Assembly: GCF_900187455.1 (NCBI RefSeq)
Contig: NZ_FYDX01000001.1
Location: 186,001-250,000 of the forward strand
DNA: 64,000 nt
Origin: Pseudomonas sp. Irchel 3E13
Lineage (GTDB): Bacteria > Pseudomonadota > Gammaproteobacteria > Pseudomonadales > Pseudomonadaceae
Reading direction: 5' to 3'
Position 1 is the stretch's first letter. Every line of letters starts with the position of its first letter. Under the pieces are notes generated by a model. That model saw only the letters and a program-made list of their open reading frames with translations, made no database searches and was not told the DNA's origin. Both the position numbers and the translations under genes were made by a program. Positions 54,272 through 63,658 of the stretch are shown here, piece after piece.

Positions 54272-54556
54272 ATGCAGGACAAGTACGAGATTCACTATGT
54301 AAAGAACGGCCTGAAGAAGGTCGTCGTTACCGATCGCAACGGCATGAGCTGGCTGGAAGCCTGGAAAGCCGCGCTGCTGATCGACGGCGCCTGCGTCGGC
54401 GCCACCGTGGGCCTGCGCTGCATCACTGACGCTATCGCCCGCGCCGAAGAAAATGGCATCAGCAAAGTGCGCTGGAACAAGGCCAGCCACACTGCCTCCT
54501 GGAGCGAACGTGCGCGGATGAACGAGAGCAAGCTGCTGGTCAAACAACTCGATTGA
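54272..54556 (+). CDS. Small conserved hypothetical protein
   Basis: 94 residues from the ATG at 54272, AGGGA just upstream; an earlier ATG at 54197 has weaker support. It begins MQDKYEIHYVKNGLKKVVV and contains a WLEAWKAALLIDGA helix. No signal peptide. Unrecognised, but of a type widespread in pseudomonads as far as I can judge. Confidence 0.7.
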   Translation: MQDKYEIHYVKNGLKKVVVTDRNGMSWLEAWKAALLIDGACVGATVGLRCITDAIARAEENGISKVRWNKASHTASWSERARMNESKLLVKQLD

Positions 54557-54560
54557 GGCG

Positions 54561-54911
54561 TCAGTCGCCGTCGGCCCGCAGATTGCGTAGCGGTACCCAG
54601 CCGGATTCGGCGTGCCGATCACACCAGACCCAACCATTGAGTTGCCGTCCGCCCAGCAACCGCTGGCCCACCTCGACCTCCAGCTCCCGCGCCGTGTAAT
54701 CCTCCCGCGCCACGCCCTGTCCCGGCGCCAGCATCCGGATCACCTGCGCCGGCACCCAACCGCCACGCTGCCCTGCGGTTTCGCAGAAATACCAGTGTTC
54801 CCAACCTTCATCGCCCTCATAGGCCTCGCCCACCTGCAGCGAGGTGCCCTCCGTGAAGGTGATGGGTTCGGGGAACTCGCTGCGATGGGGCTCCATAACA
54901 ATGAATTTCAA
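54561..54911 (-). CDS. SH3-like domain protein
   Basis: 116 residues, two tandem SH3-like beta-barrels. Each has a W-rich ligand strand and a GWVP motif (GGWVPAQVI and SGWVPLRNL). Cytoplasmic. SH3_2-type proteins of this size bind peptides or ligands; specific role unknown. Convergent with the 94-residue gene. Confidence 0.8.
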   Translation of the reverse strand: MKFIVMEPHRSEFPEPITFTEGTSLQVGEAYEGDEGWEHWYFCETAGQRGGWVPAQVIRMLAPGQGVAREDYTARELEVEVGQRLLGGRQLNGWVWCDRHAESGWVPLRNLRADGD

Positions 54912-54945
54912 CCAGGCCTCCTTGCCTTGGCGACGGGCCTGCGTG

Positions 54946-56034
54946 TCAGGGCTGCCAGAGGATCTTCACGCTGGTGGAGTTGGTGGCCAGGAACGCAGGG
55001 TGCTTGCGCGAATTTTCTTCGGCTTCGAGGAAGGTGTTTGCGTTGCCGATGCCCTGGCTGCAGATGCCGAACGCCTCCTTGACCGTCTCGGGATTCACGC
55101 CCTGGCTCAGCAGGTACTGCTTGAACTGCTGACCCACCACTTTCCCGCGCTCGGCGGCATTGCTGACCGTTGCGCCCGGCAAGGCGAATGGCGTGCTCAA
55201 CCAGTAACTACCGCCGCCGGGGATGAGTGTGCCGGGCATCGCCATGGCATAGCAGTAGATAAGCGAACCCGTCGCCGCGTAAATCGGCGGTGGCTGGTTG
55301 CCTGCCAAGGTCGCGACAAGGGTGATGCTGCTGCGGTTGCGCCATAGTTTCAGGGTCACCGGAGTGCCCGCCTTGTTCGAGGCAAGGTAGGCGATCAACT
55401 GGGTGGTCTGGTCGAACACCTGGCCATCGATGGACTGGATCACGTCTGCGGCCTTGATCCCGGCTTGAGCCGCAGCACTTCCCGGGATGACACCGGTTAC
55501 CAGCACGCCGTGGCTGTCGGGCAAGCCCAGGTCCCGAACCAGGACGTCGTGCAGCTTGTCGGCAGGAAGCAACGAGGCACCCAGCCAGCCCCTTCCGGAC
55601 GTTGGCGGAGCGACATTGACGGTAAGCGGCGCCCCGTTTGCAGTTGACGCCGTATTGGTGGCAGGCACCGTATTTACAGCCGGTGCCGTGGCCGGTGCCA
55701 CTGTCGCAGCGACTTGGGCCTCGGCCGGACAGCCTTTTTCCGCCTTGACCTGGCGGATGGCTTCCAGCGCCGTCGGCACGATATTGTGCTCGCCGGGCTC
55801 GCCCAGATTGGTTCTCAGCGCCCCGTCGGTGACGTCCAATTGTCGACAATCCTGCCCCCTGTACATGTCCTTGAGCGGGGTCAGGTGGTCGATAGGCTCC
55901 GGATCATCCGGCGTATAGGCGGCCTGGGCCAGGGTCAGGCCGATGCCCGCGGGATCGAGCATGCAGCCATGCAGGCTGGACAATGCCGCCCCAACGGCCA
56001 GTAGCCGAACACCTTTTACCAGCAGATTCGCCAT
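54946..56034 (-). CDS. PDZ-domain lipoprotein
   Basis: 362 residues from the ATG at 56034. A lipobox SLHGC suggests acylation near residue 24. A disordered Ala/Thr/Pro-rich stretch (about 105-145) leads to a PDZ domain (about 150-245) with GRGWLGASLLPAD, GVIPGSAAAQAGIKAADVI and SIDGQVF. A C-terminal region of unknown type follows. It may tether or regulate an envelope protease or assembly factor. G+C appears lower than in the core genes around it. Confidence 0.8.
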   Translation of the reverse strand: MANLLVKGVRLLAVGAALSSLHGCMLDPAGIGLTLAQAAYTPDDPEPIDHLTPLKDMYRGQDCRQLDVTDGALRTNLGEPGEHNIVPTALEAIRQVKAEKGCPAEAQVAATVAPATAPAVNTVPATNTASTANGAPLTVNVAPPTSGRGWLGASLLPADKLHDVLVRDLGLPDSHGVLVTGVIPGSAAAQAGIKAADVIQSIDGQVFDQTTQLIAYLASNKAGTPVTLKLWRNRSSITLVATLAGNQPPPIYAATGSLIYCYAMAMPGTLIPGGGSYWLSTPFALPGATVSNAAERGKVVGQQFKQYLLSQGVNPETVKEAFGICSQGIGNANTFLEAEENSRKHPAFLATNSTSVKILWQP

Positions 56035-56200
56035 GTTCCTTGCCCCGGACGCGATGATTGTCACAGAACGATAATGGCAAGATGCCTTATGTCAATCCGT
56101 TTGCGGTGAAATACCCCAAATGGCCGGCCTTATTGTTTCTCGCGAGCCTCCGCCTTGCTATGGTGATGCCCCTCGATAGCAACCCAGGACGCGGCACGGA

Positions 56201-56527
56201 ATGGACTCATGGAAAACGCTGATCATCGCCACCCTGGTAATGCTCAGTCCTCAAGCCCTGGCGGATGAGAACAAGGGCTCGTACGACAGGTCGATGCTGC
56301 TGGTACTGCTCTCCCCAACCTTCCTCGTTTCAGGAACCACCGGGCTTAGCGAACTGGCGGTGCACAACTTCAAGCCTGCCAAGGCCGATGCCCTCGCCTT
56401 CATCGGCTCAAGTGGAGAAATCCGGGGGGCGCAGTTCGAACAAGCGACTCGCTACTACCACGCGGCCTACGCCCCGCCACACATGAACGACGAGCAACTT
56501 GCGCTGGCAATCGCAACAACGTTTTGA
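56201..56527 (+). CDS. DUF2388 family exported protein
   Basis: 108 residues with a signal peptide ending ALADE (about residue 22). The C-terminal half has AFIGSSGEIRGAQFEQATR, the signature of DUF2388, a small periplasmic family I associate with Pseudomonas. Function unknown. The stop lies 2 bp from the convergent next gene. Confidence 0.72.
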   Translation: MDSWKTLIIATLVMLSPQALADENKGSYDRSMLLVLLSPTFLVSGTTGLSELAVHNFKPAKADALAFIGSSGEIRGAQFEQATRYYHAAYAPPHMNDEQLALAIATTF

Positions 56528-56529
56528 AC

Positions 56530-56904
56530 TTACTCGGCAAACGACTCTGGCTGGGCAACCTTCAGGTATAGAAAGCACCCTCTATGCATGTCGTTGGTGA
56601 ATTTATCGGCGACTGCCATTTTCTTCTCTTTCGTGCTTTCTATGGGGTAGTCTTCGGCCATCTTGGTGAACTTTTCCCTCATCTTTTCATGGATATCGGA
56701 ATACGCCTCATAGGCATATGACAGCGGCGTACCCATTTGCCTGCTGTACATGATAGCGGCAGCATCCATCGTCCCTGCCTCGCAGAAATTCCGCTCAGCC
56801 GCATTGAACTGGATGACGTCGCCCTTCATATACCAGGACCACGCATTGGTACACGTCATGAGGGCGGCACCGGCCAACACTACGGATACCCTGTTGATCT
56901 TCAT
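56530..56904 (-). CDS. Small exported hypothetical protein
   Basis: 124 residues from the ATG at 56904 with AAGGA 8 bases upstream. Signal peptide at about 1-22 (VVLAGAALMTCTNAWS). Two mature cysteines (NFCEAG and HRGCFLYLK) probably form a disulfide, with a helical charged middle. Unrecognised. Lower G+C than the average of the window. Confidence 0.65.
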   Translation of the reverse strand: MKINRVSVVLAGAALMTCTNAWSWYMKGDVIQFNAAERNFCEAGTMDAAAIMYSRQMGTPLSYAYEAYSDIHEKMREKFTKMAEDYPIESTKEKKMAVADKFTNDMHRGCFLYLKVAQPESFAE

Positions 56905-56973
56905 GATGTGGTCCTTCACTGCAAAACCGCGATGCTAGCAGACTGAACTACTCAAGGAGCACCAGCATCTTCC

Positions 56974-57150
56974 CTACACTGTCCGAAGCCTGGAGGCCAT
57001 GTTCCAGAGCGACACGGCAAGCACCAAATAAATCGGCGTTGCCGCCAAGTACCAATGGTTTTCGGTGAACCCCTTCCAGACAACCACGGCGCCGGACAAG
57101 GCCGACAGCACTGCGCCAACGGTGAACGCCCAATACTTAACCTTACTCAT
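56974..57150 (-). CDS. Small membrane protein, two predicted helices
   Basis: 58 residues, ATG at 57150 with AGGAGG 6 bases upstream. Helix 1 spans about residues 7-26 (WAFTVGAVLSALSGAVVVW), helix 2 about 34-50 (YLAATPIYLVLAVSLW), joined by a short loop. Too short for routine gene finding. No recognised family. Confidence 0.65.
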   Translation of the reverse strand: MSKVKYWAFTVGAVLSALSGAVVVWKGFTENHWYLAATPIYLVLAVSLWNMASRLRTV

Positions 57151-57266
57151 CCATTCCTCCTATAGGCCAGGGCGCGACGGTATCAGGGAGAGGGGTGAAC
57201 CACAAATGAGCGACTCTCACTAGCGATGATGCGGGCGCAACACACCAGTGAAAGCCCTTTCCATAG

Positions 57267-57428
57267 TTAGCTTACAACTCGACCTGCCGGATCAATAACC
57301 CGGGCAAACGGATACTTCGCCCTCAACCGAGAAAGCTCCTGCATACATCCCATTTCGGAGCCATAGGTTTTAGTTTGCCACTGCTGATTTGCAGAGGATT
57401 TGTACTGCGCTTGATAGTTAGTCGACAT
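57267..57428 (-). CDS. Small hypothetical protein
   Basis: 53 residues from the ATG at 57428 with AAGGA 9 bases upstream. Begins MSTNYQAQYKSSANQQWQTK and ends KYPFARVIDPAGRVVS, a pattern of small cytoplasmic proteins. Unrecognised; G+C is low for this genome. Confidence 0.55.
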   Translation of the reverse strand: MSTNYQAQYKSSANQQWQTKTYGSEMGCMQELSRLRAKYPFARVIDPAGRVVS

Positions 57429-57504
57429 GGCAGCGTCCTTGGCAAAAGGCTTGTATAGCACAAAGCCTCGATTCCCCGTTCCACCCCATACTGAAAGCTA
57501 AATA

Positions 57505-57885
57505 ATGCGCCTGAGGGATGCAACGCTGCACCGCATGACCTCCAAGTCGGCGGGCCTGGTCAGCCCTTTCGTGCTTCAACCGAGCAAAGGTGGGCTGTGG
57601 ATCAACGAGCCAGGTGTTACAATCCGCGCCTTCAAATCAGCGCTCAAGGCGCTGAGCATCCGTGAACGCCGTCAGTAAGACACCCGCCACACCTACGCAA
57701 CTACGTGCCTGATGGCCGCGATGAACCCTGGGCTCATCGCGAATCAGCTTGGGCACAGCGTCTGGATGTTGCCTTCTACCTACGCGAAATGGATCAGCTC
57801 CTCGTCTGACTGGAGGGAGCTGGAGAAGCTGCCGCCTAGCGTCGAATTGGCCCAAGATTGGCCCAACGCTGACACGAGCGACTAA
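57505..57885 (+). pseudogene. Degenerate tyrosine recombinase (phage-type integrase), C-terminal remnant
   Basis: The plus frame encodes the end of a phage-type tyrosine recombinase: WINEPGVTIRAFKSAL, then after an in-frame TAA at about 57676 the catalytic box DTRHTYATTCLMAAMN and LIANQLGHSVWMLPSTYAKW. The R-H-x-x motif (DTRHTYAT) and the later nucleophile Tyr (STYAKW) survive. The TAA replaces what is usually a Tyr or similar codon, and the N-terminal part is missing. It marks a former mobile element next to small low-GC genes; no attachment repeats were identified. Confidence 0.78.
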
Positions 57886-57917
57886 ATACACCTCTGGAAT
57901 CCCCGCAGGACAAGCAC

Positions 57918-59504
57918 TTGATTTCTACCGCTAACATCACCATGCAGTTCGGCGCCAAACCTCTGTTCGAGAACGTCTCGGTCAAGTTCAACAACGGCAA
58001 TCGCTACGGCCTGATCGGCGCCAACGGCTGTGGCAAGTCCACCTTCATGAAGATTCTCGGTGGCGATCTGGAGCCGAGCGGCGGCCAGGTCATGCTCGAG
58101 CCGAACACCCGCCTCGGCAAGCTGCGCCAGGATCAGTTCGCCTACGAGGAGTTCACCGTGATCGACACGGTGATCATGGGCCACGAGGAGCTGTGGAAGG
58201 TCAAGGCCGAGCGCGATCGCATCTATTCGCTGCCGGAAATGACCGAGGAAGACGGCATGGCCGTCGCCGAGCTGGAAACCGAATTCGCCGAGATGGACGG
58301 CTACACCGCCGAATCCCGCGCCGGTGAGCTGCTGCTGGGCCTGGGTATTCCGCTGGAACAGCATTTCGGTCCGATGAGCGAAGTCGCTCCAGGCTGGAAA
58401 CTGCGGGTGTTGCTGGCCCAGGCGCTGTTCTCCAATCCGGAAGTGCTGCTGCTCGACGAACCAACCAACCACCTGGACATCAACACCATCCGTTGGCTGG
58501 AAAGCATCCTCACGGCGCGTAACAGCACCATGATCATCATTTCCCACGACCGTCACTTCCTGAACAGCGTCTGCACCCACATGGCCGACCTGGACTACGG
58601 CGAGCTGCGCCTGTTCCCGGGCAACTATGACGAGTACATGACCGCCGCGACCCAGTCCCGCGAGCAGTTGCTGTCGGACAACGCCAAGAAGAAAGCCCAG
58701 ATCGCCGAGCTGCAGACCTTCGTCAGCCGCTTCTCGGCCAACGCCTCGAAAGCCAAGCAGGCCACCTCCCGCGCCAAGCAGATCGACAAGATCCAGCTGG
58801 CCGAGGTCAAGCCGTCGAGCCGGGTCAGTCCGTTCATTCGTTTCGAACAGACCAAGAAGCTGCACCGCCAGGCCGTGACCCTGGAGAAAGTCTCCAAGGG
58901 CTTCGACGGCAAGCCGCTGTTCAAGGACTTCAGCTTCACCATCGAAGCCGGCGAGCGCGTCGCGATCATCGGCCCGAACGGTATCGGCAAGACCACCCTG
59001 CTGCGCACCCTGGTCGGTGAAATGACCCCGGATGCCGGTGCGGTGAAATGGACCGAGAGCGCCGAAGTCGGCTACTACGCCCAGGACCATGCCCACGACT
59101 TCGAAGACGATGTCAGCCTGTTCGACTGGATGGGCCAGTGGACCCAGGGCGAGCAAGTGATTCGTGGCACCCTCGGCCGCATGCTGTTCTCCAACGACGA
59201 GATCCTCAAGTCGGTGAAGGTGATCTCCGGGGGTGAACAGGGCCGCATGCTGTTCGGCAAGCTGATCCTGCAAAAGCCCAACGTGCTGGTGATGGACGAA
59301 CCGACCAACCACCTGGACATGGAATCCATCGAGGCGCTGAACCTGGCGCTGGAGAACTATCCGGGCACGCTGGTGTTTGTCAGCCACGACCGCGAGTTCG
59401 TTTCGTCGCTGGCAACCCGCATCATCGAGCTGAGCGCCACCGGCGTGGTGGACTTCAGCGGCACCTACGACGATTACCTGCGCAGCCAGGGCGTCGTGGT
59501 CTGA
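57918..59504 (+). CDS. ybiT: ABC-F family ATPase, YbiT-type
   Basis: 528 residues from the TTG at 57918 with AGGA 7 bases upstream, as usual for this gene. Two ABC ATPase domains with Walker [10 protein letters not shown] and GPNGIGKTT, signature-like [11 protein letters not shown] and [10 protein letters not shown], and Walker [12 protein letters not shown] and [11 protein letters not shown]. The charged linker about 245-310 is the P-site-tRNA interaction motif. ABC-F proteins act on the ribosome rather than in transport, so no membrane gene is expected. Confidence 0.93.
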   Translation: MISTANITMQFGAKPLFENVSVKFNNGNRYGLIGANGCGKSTFMKILGGDLEPSGGQVMLEPNTRLGKLRQDQFAYEEFTVIDTVIMGHEELWKVKAERDRIYSLPEMTEEDGMAVAELETEFAEMDGYTAESRAGELLLGLGIPLEQHFGPMSEVAPGWKLRVLLAQALFSNPEVLLLDEPTNHLDINTIRWLESILTARNSTMIIISHDRHFLNSVCTHMADLDYGELRLFPGNYDEYMTAATQSREQLLSDNAKKKAQIAELQTFVSRFSANASKAKQATSRAKQIDKIQLAEVKPSSRVSPFIRFEQTKKLHRQAVTLEKVSKGFDGKPLFKDFSFTIEAGERVAIIGPNGIGKTTLLRTLVGEMTPDAGAVKWTESAEVGYYAQDHAHDFEDDVSLFDWMGQWTQGEQVIRGTLGRMLFSNDEILKSVKVISGGEQGRMLFGKLILQKPNVLVMDEPTNHLDMESIEALNLALENYPGTLVFVSHDREFVSSLATRIIELSATGVVDFSGTYDDYLRSQGVVV

Positions 59505-59523
59505 TCCTCGCTTAGCGGTAATA

Positions 59524-59575
59524 CAGCGGGCCGGCCCGTCCCATACAGCGGGAACGGGCCGGCCCGCTGTTGTTT
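59524..59575 (+). terminator. Terminator of ybiT
   Basis: A perfect 16-bp stem (CAGCGGGCCGGCCCGT / ACGGGCCGGCCCGCTG) with a 14-base loop and TTGTTTT after it, 20 bp past the stop. Confidence 0.85.
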
Positions 59576-59668
59576 TCGGCTGCCGATTCATTCGTTAGCC
59601 TGCTTTCTTTTCTTCCCGCCTGCCGCCATGATGTAACGCTTCAACCGCTTGCCTGCGAACGAAACCCC

Positions 59669-60859
59669 ATGCCTGCTTCACCCTCCGCGACGCCCACAAC
59701 GCCTTCGGTCACCCTGCAGATCCTGTCGATCGTTTTCTACACCTTCATTGCCTTCCTCTGCATCGGCCTGCCGATCGCGGTACTGCCGGGCCATGTCCAC
59801 GATGTGCTGGGCTACAGCGCGATAATCGCCGGCCTGACCATCGGCATCCAATACCTGGCGACCCTGCTCAGCCGGCCGATGGCCGGGCGCCTTGCCGACA
59901 GCCTCGGCACCCGCCGCACCATCGCCTATGGCCTGGCCGGGATAGGCGTCAGCGGCCTGTTGACCTGGGGCTCCGCGCTGTTGGTCAGTGTGCCGTTGGC
60001 GAGCCTGACCCTGCTGCTGGTGGCGCGCGTGCTGCTGGGCATCGCCCAGGGTTTGATCGGCGTCGGCACGCTGAGCTGGGGCATTGGACAGGTGGGCGCC
60101 GAACACACGGCGCGGGTGATTTCCTGGAATGGCATCGCTTCCTACGGCGCGATCGCCATTGGTGCGCCAGTCGGCGTGTTGCTGGCGCAGGAAACCGGCT
60201 TCTACAGCATCGGCCTGGCGTTGACCGCGTTGGCCGTGTTGGCGCTTTTGGTGATTCGCACCCAGCCATCGCTGCCCGTCATGCGCGGTGAACGCCTGCC
60301 GTTCTGGGCCGCGTTCGCTCGCGTGGCGCCGTGCGGGGTGGCGCTGACCCTGGCGTCCATCGGCTATGGCACCCTGACCACCTTCGTCACGCTCTTCTAC
60401 CTGGAGCGCGGCTGGACCGGCGCGGCCTGGTGCCTGAGCGCCTTCGGCGTGTGCTTTATCGTTTCCCGATTGATGTTTGTGAATGCCGTCAACCAGTGGG
60501 GCGGCTACCGCGTAGCGATTGCATGCATGGCGGTGGAGACGCTCGGCCTGACGCTGCTGTGGCTGGCACCGTCGCCGCTGTTGGCGCTGCTCGGTGCGGG
60601 GCTGACCGGCTTCGGGCTGTCGCTGGTGTACCCGGCGCTGGGGGTCGAGGCGATCAAGCAAGTGCCGCCGACCAGTCGCGGCGCCGGGCTGAGCGCTTAT
60701 GCCGTGTTCTTCGATCTCGCCCTGGCGATCGCCGGGCCGGTGATGGGTGCGGTCGCGGCCCATCTGGGTTACGCCTGGATTTTCTGTGTGGCGGCGCTGC
60801 TGTCGCTGCTGGGCGTCGGCCTGACCCTGACGCTGCTACGCCGCTCGCCCCCTCACTGA
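59669..60859 (+). CDS. MFS transporter
   Basis: 396 residues, 12 predicted transmembrane helices. Between helices 2 and 3 lies the MFS motif GRLADSLGTRRT, and an N-terminal FIAFLCIGLPIAVLPGHVH fits the YhhS/arabinose efflux-type subfamily. Substrate unknown, possibly drug or sugar efflux. Its last 7 bp overlap the convergent hydrolase gene. Confidence 0.88.
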   Translation: MPASPSATPTTPSVTLQILSIVFYTFIAFLCIGLPIAVLPGHVHDVLGYSAIIAGLTIGIQYLATLLSRPMAGRLADSLGTRRTIAYGLAGIGVSGLLTWGSALLVSVPLASLTLLLVARVLLGIAQGLIGVGTLSWGIGQVGAEHTARVISWNGIASYGAIAIGAPVGVLLAQETGFYSIGLALTALAVLALLVIRTQPSLPVMRGERLPFWAAFARVAPCGVALTLASIGYGTLTTFVTLFYLERGWTGAAWCLSAFGVCFIVSRLMFVNAVNQWGGYRVAIACMAVETLGLTLLWLAPSPLLALLGAGLTGFGLSLVYPALGVEAIKQVPPTSRGAGLSAYAVFFDLALAIAGPVMGAVAAHLGYAWIFCVAALLSLLGVGLTLTLLRRSPPH

Positions 60860-61884
60860 TCGGCGGTATGCAGTCCCGCGCGACTGGGCACGCCCAGCGC
60901 GCGATTGAAGAAGTGCGACGTTTCGGACTGTAACGACAGGTGAATACCCACCCGATCAACGCCGTCGGCATCGGTACATAGCGCCGCCATGCGCTCGCGC
61001 TGGGCTGCGTCACAGGGCGACATGAAGACGAAATGCCCGGCGCCGGCCAGCCGCCGGTAGTTGGGCGTGACCGGCAGCTTGCGCGCCAGGGCCTCGGCGT
61101 TCTTGTCGATGGCCAGCAACTGGTCGTGGTCACCGCTGTAGATCAATGACGGCACCTTCACCTCGGCCAGCGCCTGGCGACCGAACATCAGGCTCAACGG
61201 CGCCATCAGCACCAGGGCCCTCACCCGCGGATCGGCCTCGGGCAACAAATCGTCGCGGTCAGCGACCAGTTCGCCGTGGCGTGTGCAGGCGTCAGCATCC
61301 AGCGGACGTTCCTCACAGTAACGTTTCAGTCGCTGAAGATCGGGACGTGCTCCGGAAAGAATCAATGCGGTTTCGGCACCCGCCGAATACCCGATCATGC
61401 CCACCTGTTCGCCGCTGACATAGGGCGCCAGCAGTGAGTCCTCCAGCGTGGCGCTGATCGCAGCGCTGATTTGCAACGGACGGCCATAGAGGTTGCTCAG
61501 GGTGCCGAGTCGGCTGTGGTCCTTGGCGTTGTCGCCGGGATGGACCGCCGCAACCACCACAAAGCCGCGCCGCGCCAGGGCGCTGGCCAGGTCATGCAAG
61601 GCCAGGGGCGTGCCGGTGTTGCCGTGGGACAAGGCGAGCAAGGGAAAACGACCCATCACCACCGGTGCTTCGGCGGCGACATTGAGGCGATAACCGTCGA
61701 TCCGGCGCCAGTGCGCCAAGCCGCTCGAGGGGTAGAACACCAGCACCTGCATGGGCTGGCCGTCCAGCGGATCGGGAATGCTCATGCGGTGCAGGCCGAC
61801 GTTCCACTGTTGCGCCGGCTCGGCCTGCACCACAAGGCTGCAGCACAACGCACCGAGCACCAACAACGTCCGAAGAACCTGCAT
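60853..61884 (-). CDS. Exported alpha/beta hydrolase (dienelactone hydrolase-like)
   Basis: 343 residues with a signal peptide ending VVQA (about residue 21). Nucleophile elbow GYSAGAE, acid in SGDHDQLL and His in GAGHFVFMSP are in catalytic order. A VFYPSSG start and LALSHGNTG oxyanion region resemble PAF-acetylhydrolase/dienelactone-like enzymes. Substrate unknown. Confidence 0.85.
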   Translation of the reverse strand: MQVLRTLLVLGALCCSLVVQAEPAQQWNVGLHRMSIPDPLDGQPMQVLVFYPSSGLAHWRRIDGYRLNVAAEAPVVMGRFPLLALSHGNTGTPLALHDLASALARRGFVVVAAVHPGDNAKDHSRLGTLSNLYGRPLQISAAISATLEDSLLAPYVSGEQVGMIGYSAGAETALILSGARPDLQRLKRYCEERPLDADACTRHGELVADRDDLLPEADPRVRALVLMAPLSLMFGRQALAEVKVPSLIYSGDHDQLLAIDKNAEALARKLPVTPNYRRLAGAGHFVFMSPCDAAQRERMAALCTDADGVDRVGIHLSLQSETSHFFNRALGVPSRAGLHTADQ

Positions 61885-62018
61885 TTGCTTTCACCCTGAC
61901 CCAATGGCGATGACCCGCCTAATGCAAAGCATAGAGCGGGCCACATTGGTGCAGATGAAAGCTCGATGAAACTCCTGACAGCCAGGGCGGGCATCTACTG
62001 CCCGCGAAGGCCGGAGAC

Positions 62019-62630
62019 TCAGGCCGCGGCGAACAGGTCGTTGGCGATCTGAGCCTGGGCAGCCTGCAGCGCGTTGTTGCGTGGCTCGTCGCCGTAGGCC
62101 AGACCGTGGGCGCGGACGAATTCGATGTCGGTAATGCCGATGAAGCCGAGGAACACCTTGAGGAAATCTTCATGGCCGACACCAGTAGGCTGACCGACAT
62201 GCAGACCGCCCGCGGTGGAGACCACGATCACTTTCTTGTTACCGCACAGGCCTTCCGGGCCGGTTTCGGTGTAGCGGAAGGTCTTGCCGGCGACAGCGAT
62301 GCGGTCGATCCAGGCCTTGAGCTGGCTGGCGATGCTGAAGTTGTACATCGGCGCGCCGATCACCACGGCGTCAGCGTCGAGAAACTCCTGCAGGGTCTCG
62401 GCGCTCAGATTGGCTTCGTGGGCCAGAGCGGCGTCGCGTGCTTCTTCCGGAGTGCCCGCGGCCAGCAGGGTGGCGGAGGAGAAATGGCTGATGGCATCGG
62501 CGGCCAGGTCACGGTAGACCACCTGAACCGATGGCTCGGCGGCTTGCCAGGCCTGGACCACTTGCTGGCTCAGTTGGCGCGAAGCGGAGTTGTCGCCGAG
62601 GATGCTGGAATCGATGTGCAACAGTTTCAT
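62019..62630 (-). CDS. azoR: FMN-dependent NADH-azoreductase
   Basis: 203 residues, a flavodoxin-like NAD(P)H dehydrogenase. It begins [20 protein letters not shown], has the FMN-binding [17 protein letters not shown] and the [11 protein letters not shown] loop. It reduces azo and quinone compounds with NADH. It is divergent from a LysR regulator gene that probably controls it. Confidence 0.93.
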   Translation of the reverse strand: MKLLHIDSSILGDNSASRQLSQQVVQAWQAAEPSVQVVYRDLAADAISHFSSATLLAAGTPEEARDAALAHEANLSAETLQEFLDADAVVIGAPMYNFSIASQLKAWIDRIAVAGKTFRYTETGPEGLCGNKKVIVVSTAGGLHVGQPTGVGHEDFLKVFLGFIGITDIEFVRAHGLAYGDEPRNNALQAAQAQIANDLFAAA

Positions 62631-62681
62631 GGGGCTCTCCTGAATGAGGACCACTGGTCGGCGGTCACGATGGAGACAATC

Positions 62682-62726
62682 CTAACGGCACAACCAATAG
62701 CTGATAAGCTCGCAAAATTGCGTTAG
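62682..62726. promoter_or_regulatory. Inverted repeat in azoR/LysR divergent promoter
   Basis: CTAACG at 62682-62687 and CGTTAG at 62721-62726 are inverted with a 33-bp interval, in the 119-bp gap between azoR and the LysR gene. It may be two half-sites of the regulator. Confidence 0.4.
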
Positions 62727-62749
62727 TTCGTCCCACTGATGGAACAATC

Positions 62750-63658
62750 ATGCAAGACCTCAATGACCTGTTCTACTTTGCCCGCGTGGTTGAAGCTGGT
62801 GGCTTCGCCGCCGCCGGGCGCCAACTGGGGATTCCCAAGTCGCGATTGTCGCGGCGGATCGCCGAACTGGAAGAGCGCCTCGGTACCCGCTTGCTGCAAC
62901 GCACCACCCGGCAACTGAAGCTGACCGCCGTGGGCGAGCGCTACCTGCGCCACTGCCAGGCGATGCTGCTGGAGGCGGAAATGGCCGACGAAGCGGTCGC
63001 CAGCATGACCAGCGAACCGCGCGGACGATTGCGCGTGTCCAGCCCGGTGGGCCTGGCCCACGCCTTTCTGCCGGAGGTGATCACCCGCTTCCTGGCGCTG
63101 TACCCGCACGTGCAACTGGAAATGGTCCTGGTCAACCGCCGTGTCGACCTGATCAACGAAGGCATCGATGTCGCCCTGCGCGTGCGCGACCTGGGCGATG
63201 AAGACCCGGCACTGGTCACCCGCCGCCTCAACCGCGCGCAGATGCAACTGGTAGCCTCCCCCGACTTTGCCCGCCAGCACCCGGTCCAGCACCCGAACGA
63301 ATTGGCCGCGCTACCAGTCCTCGGCGCGGTAGAGGCCGACCGGCTGGTGCACCTGCGCCTGATGGACAAGGACGGCCAGCGTGAAGAGCTGAGCCTGGAA
63401 GCCCGCCTGGGGATCGACGATTTTGTCGTACGCAAGGCCGCGGTGCTCGCCGGCCTGGGCTTCACCGCCCTGCCCTTGCTGCACTGCGAAGCCGAACTGG
63501 CCAGCGGCGAGCTGGTGCGCCTGTTGCCGGACTGGTCGATGCCCAGCGGTTACCTGCAAGCGGTCTATCCGCATCGGCGCGGCGTACTGCCGGCGGTGCG
63601 GGCGTGGATCGACCATCTGGTCGCTTCTTTCGAGGAATGTGGAGAGCGTTATGTCTGA
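62750..63658 (+). CDS. LysR-family transcriptional regulator
   Basis: 302 residues. N-terminal HTH (FARVVEAGGFAAAGRQLGIP and SRRIAELEERLG) and an effector domain starting RGRLRVSSPVG. It is of the CrgA/AaeR-like subgroup by its TRQLKLTAVGERYL. Divergent from azoR, a common arrangement for azoreductase regulators that respond to quinones. The next gene overlaps its end by 8 bp. Confidence 0.92.
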   Translation: MQDLNDLFYFARVVEAGGFAAAGRQLGIPKSRLSRRIAELEERLGTRLLQRTTRQLKLTAVGERYLRHCQAMLLEAEMADEAVASMTSEPRGRLRVSSPVGLAHAFLPEVITRFLALYPHVQLEMVLVNRRVDLINEGIDVALRVRDLGDEDPALVTRRLNRAQMQLVASPDFARQHPVQHPNELAALPVLGAVEADRLVHLRLMDKDGQREELSLEARLGIDDFVVRKAAVLAGLGFTALPLLHCEAELASGELVRLLPDWSMPSGYLQAVYPHRRGVLPAVRAWIDHLVASFEECGERYV

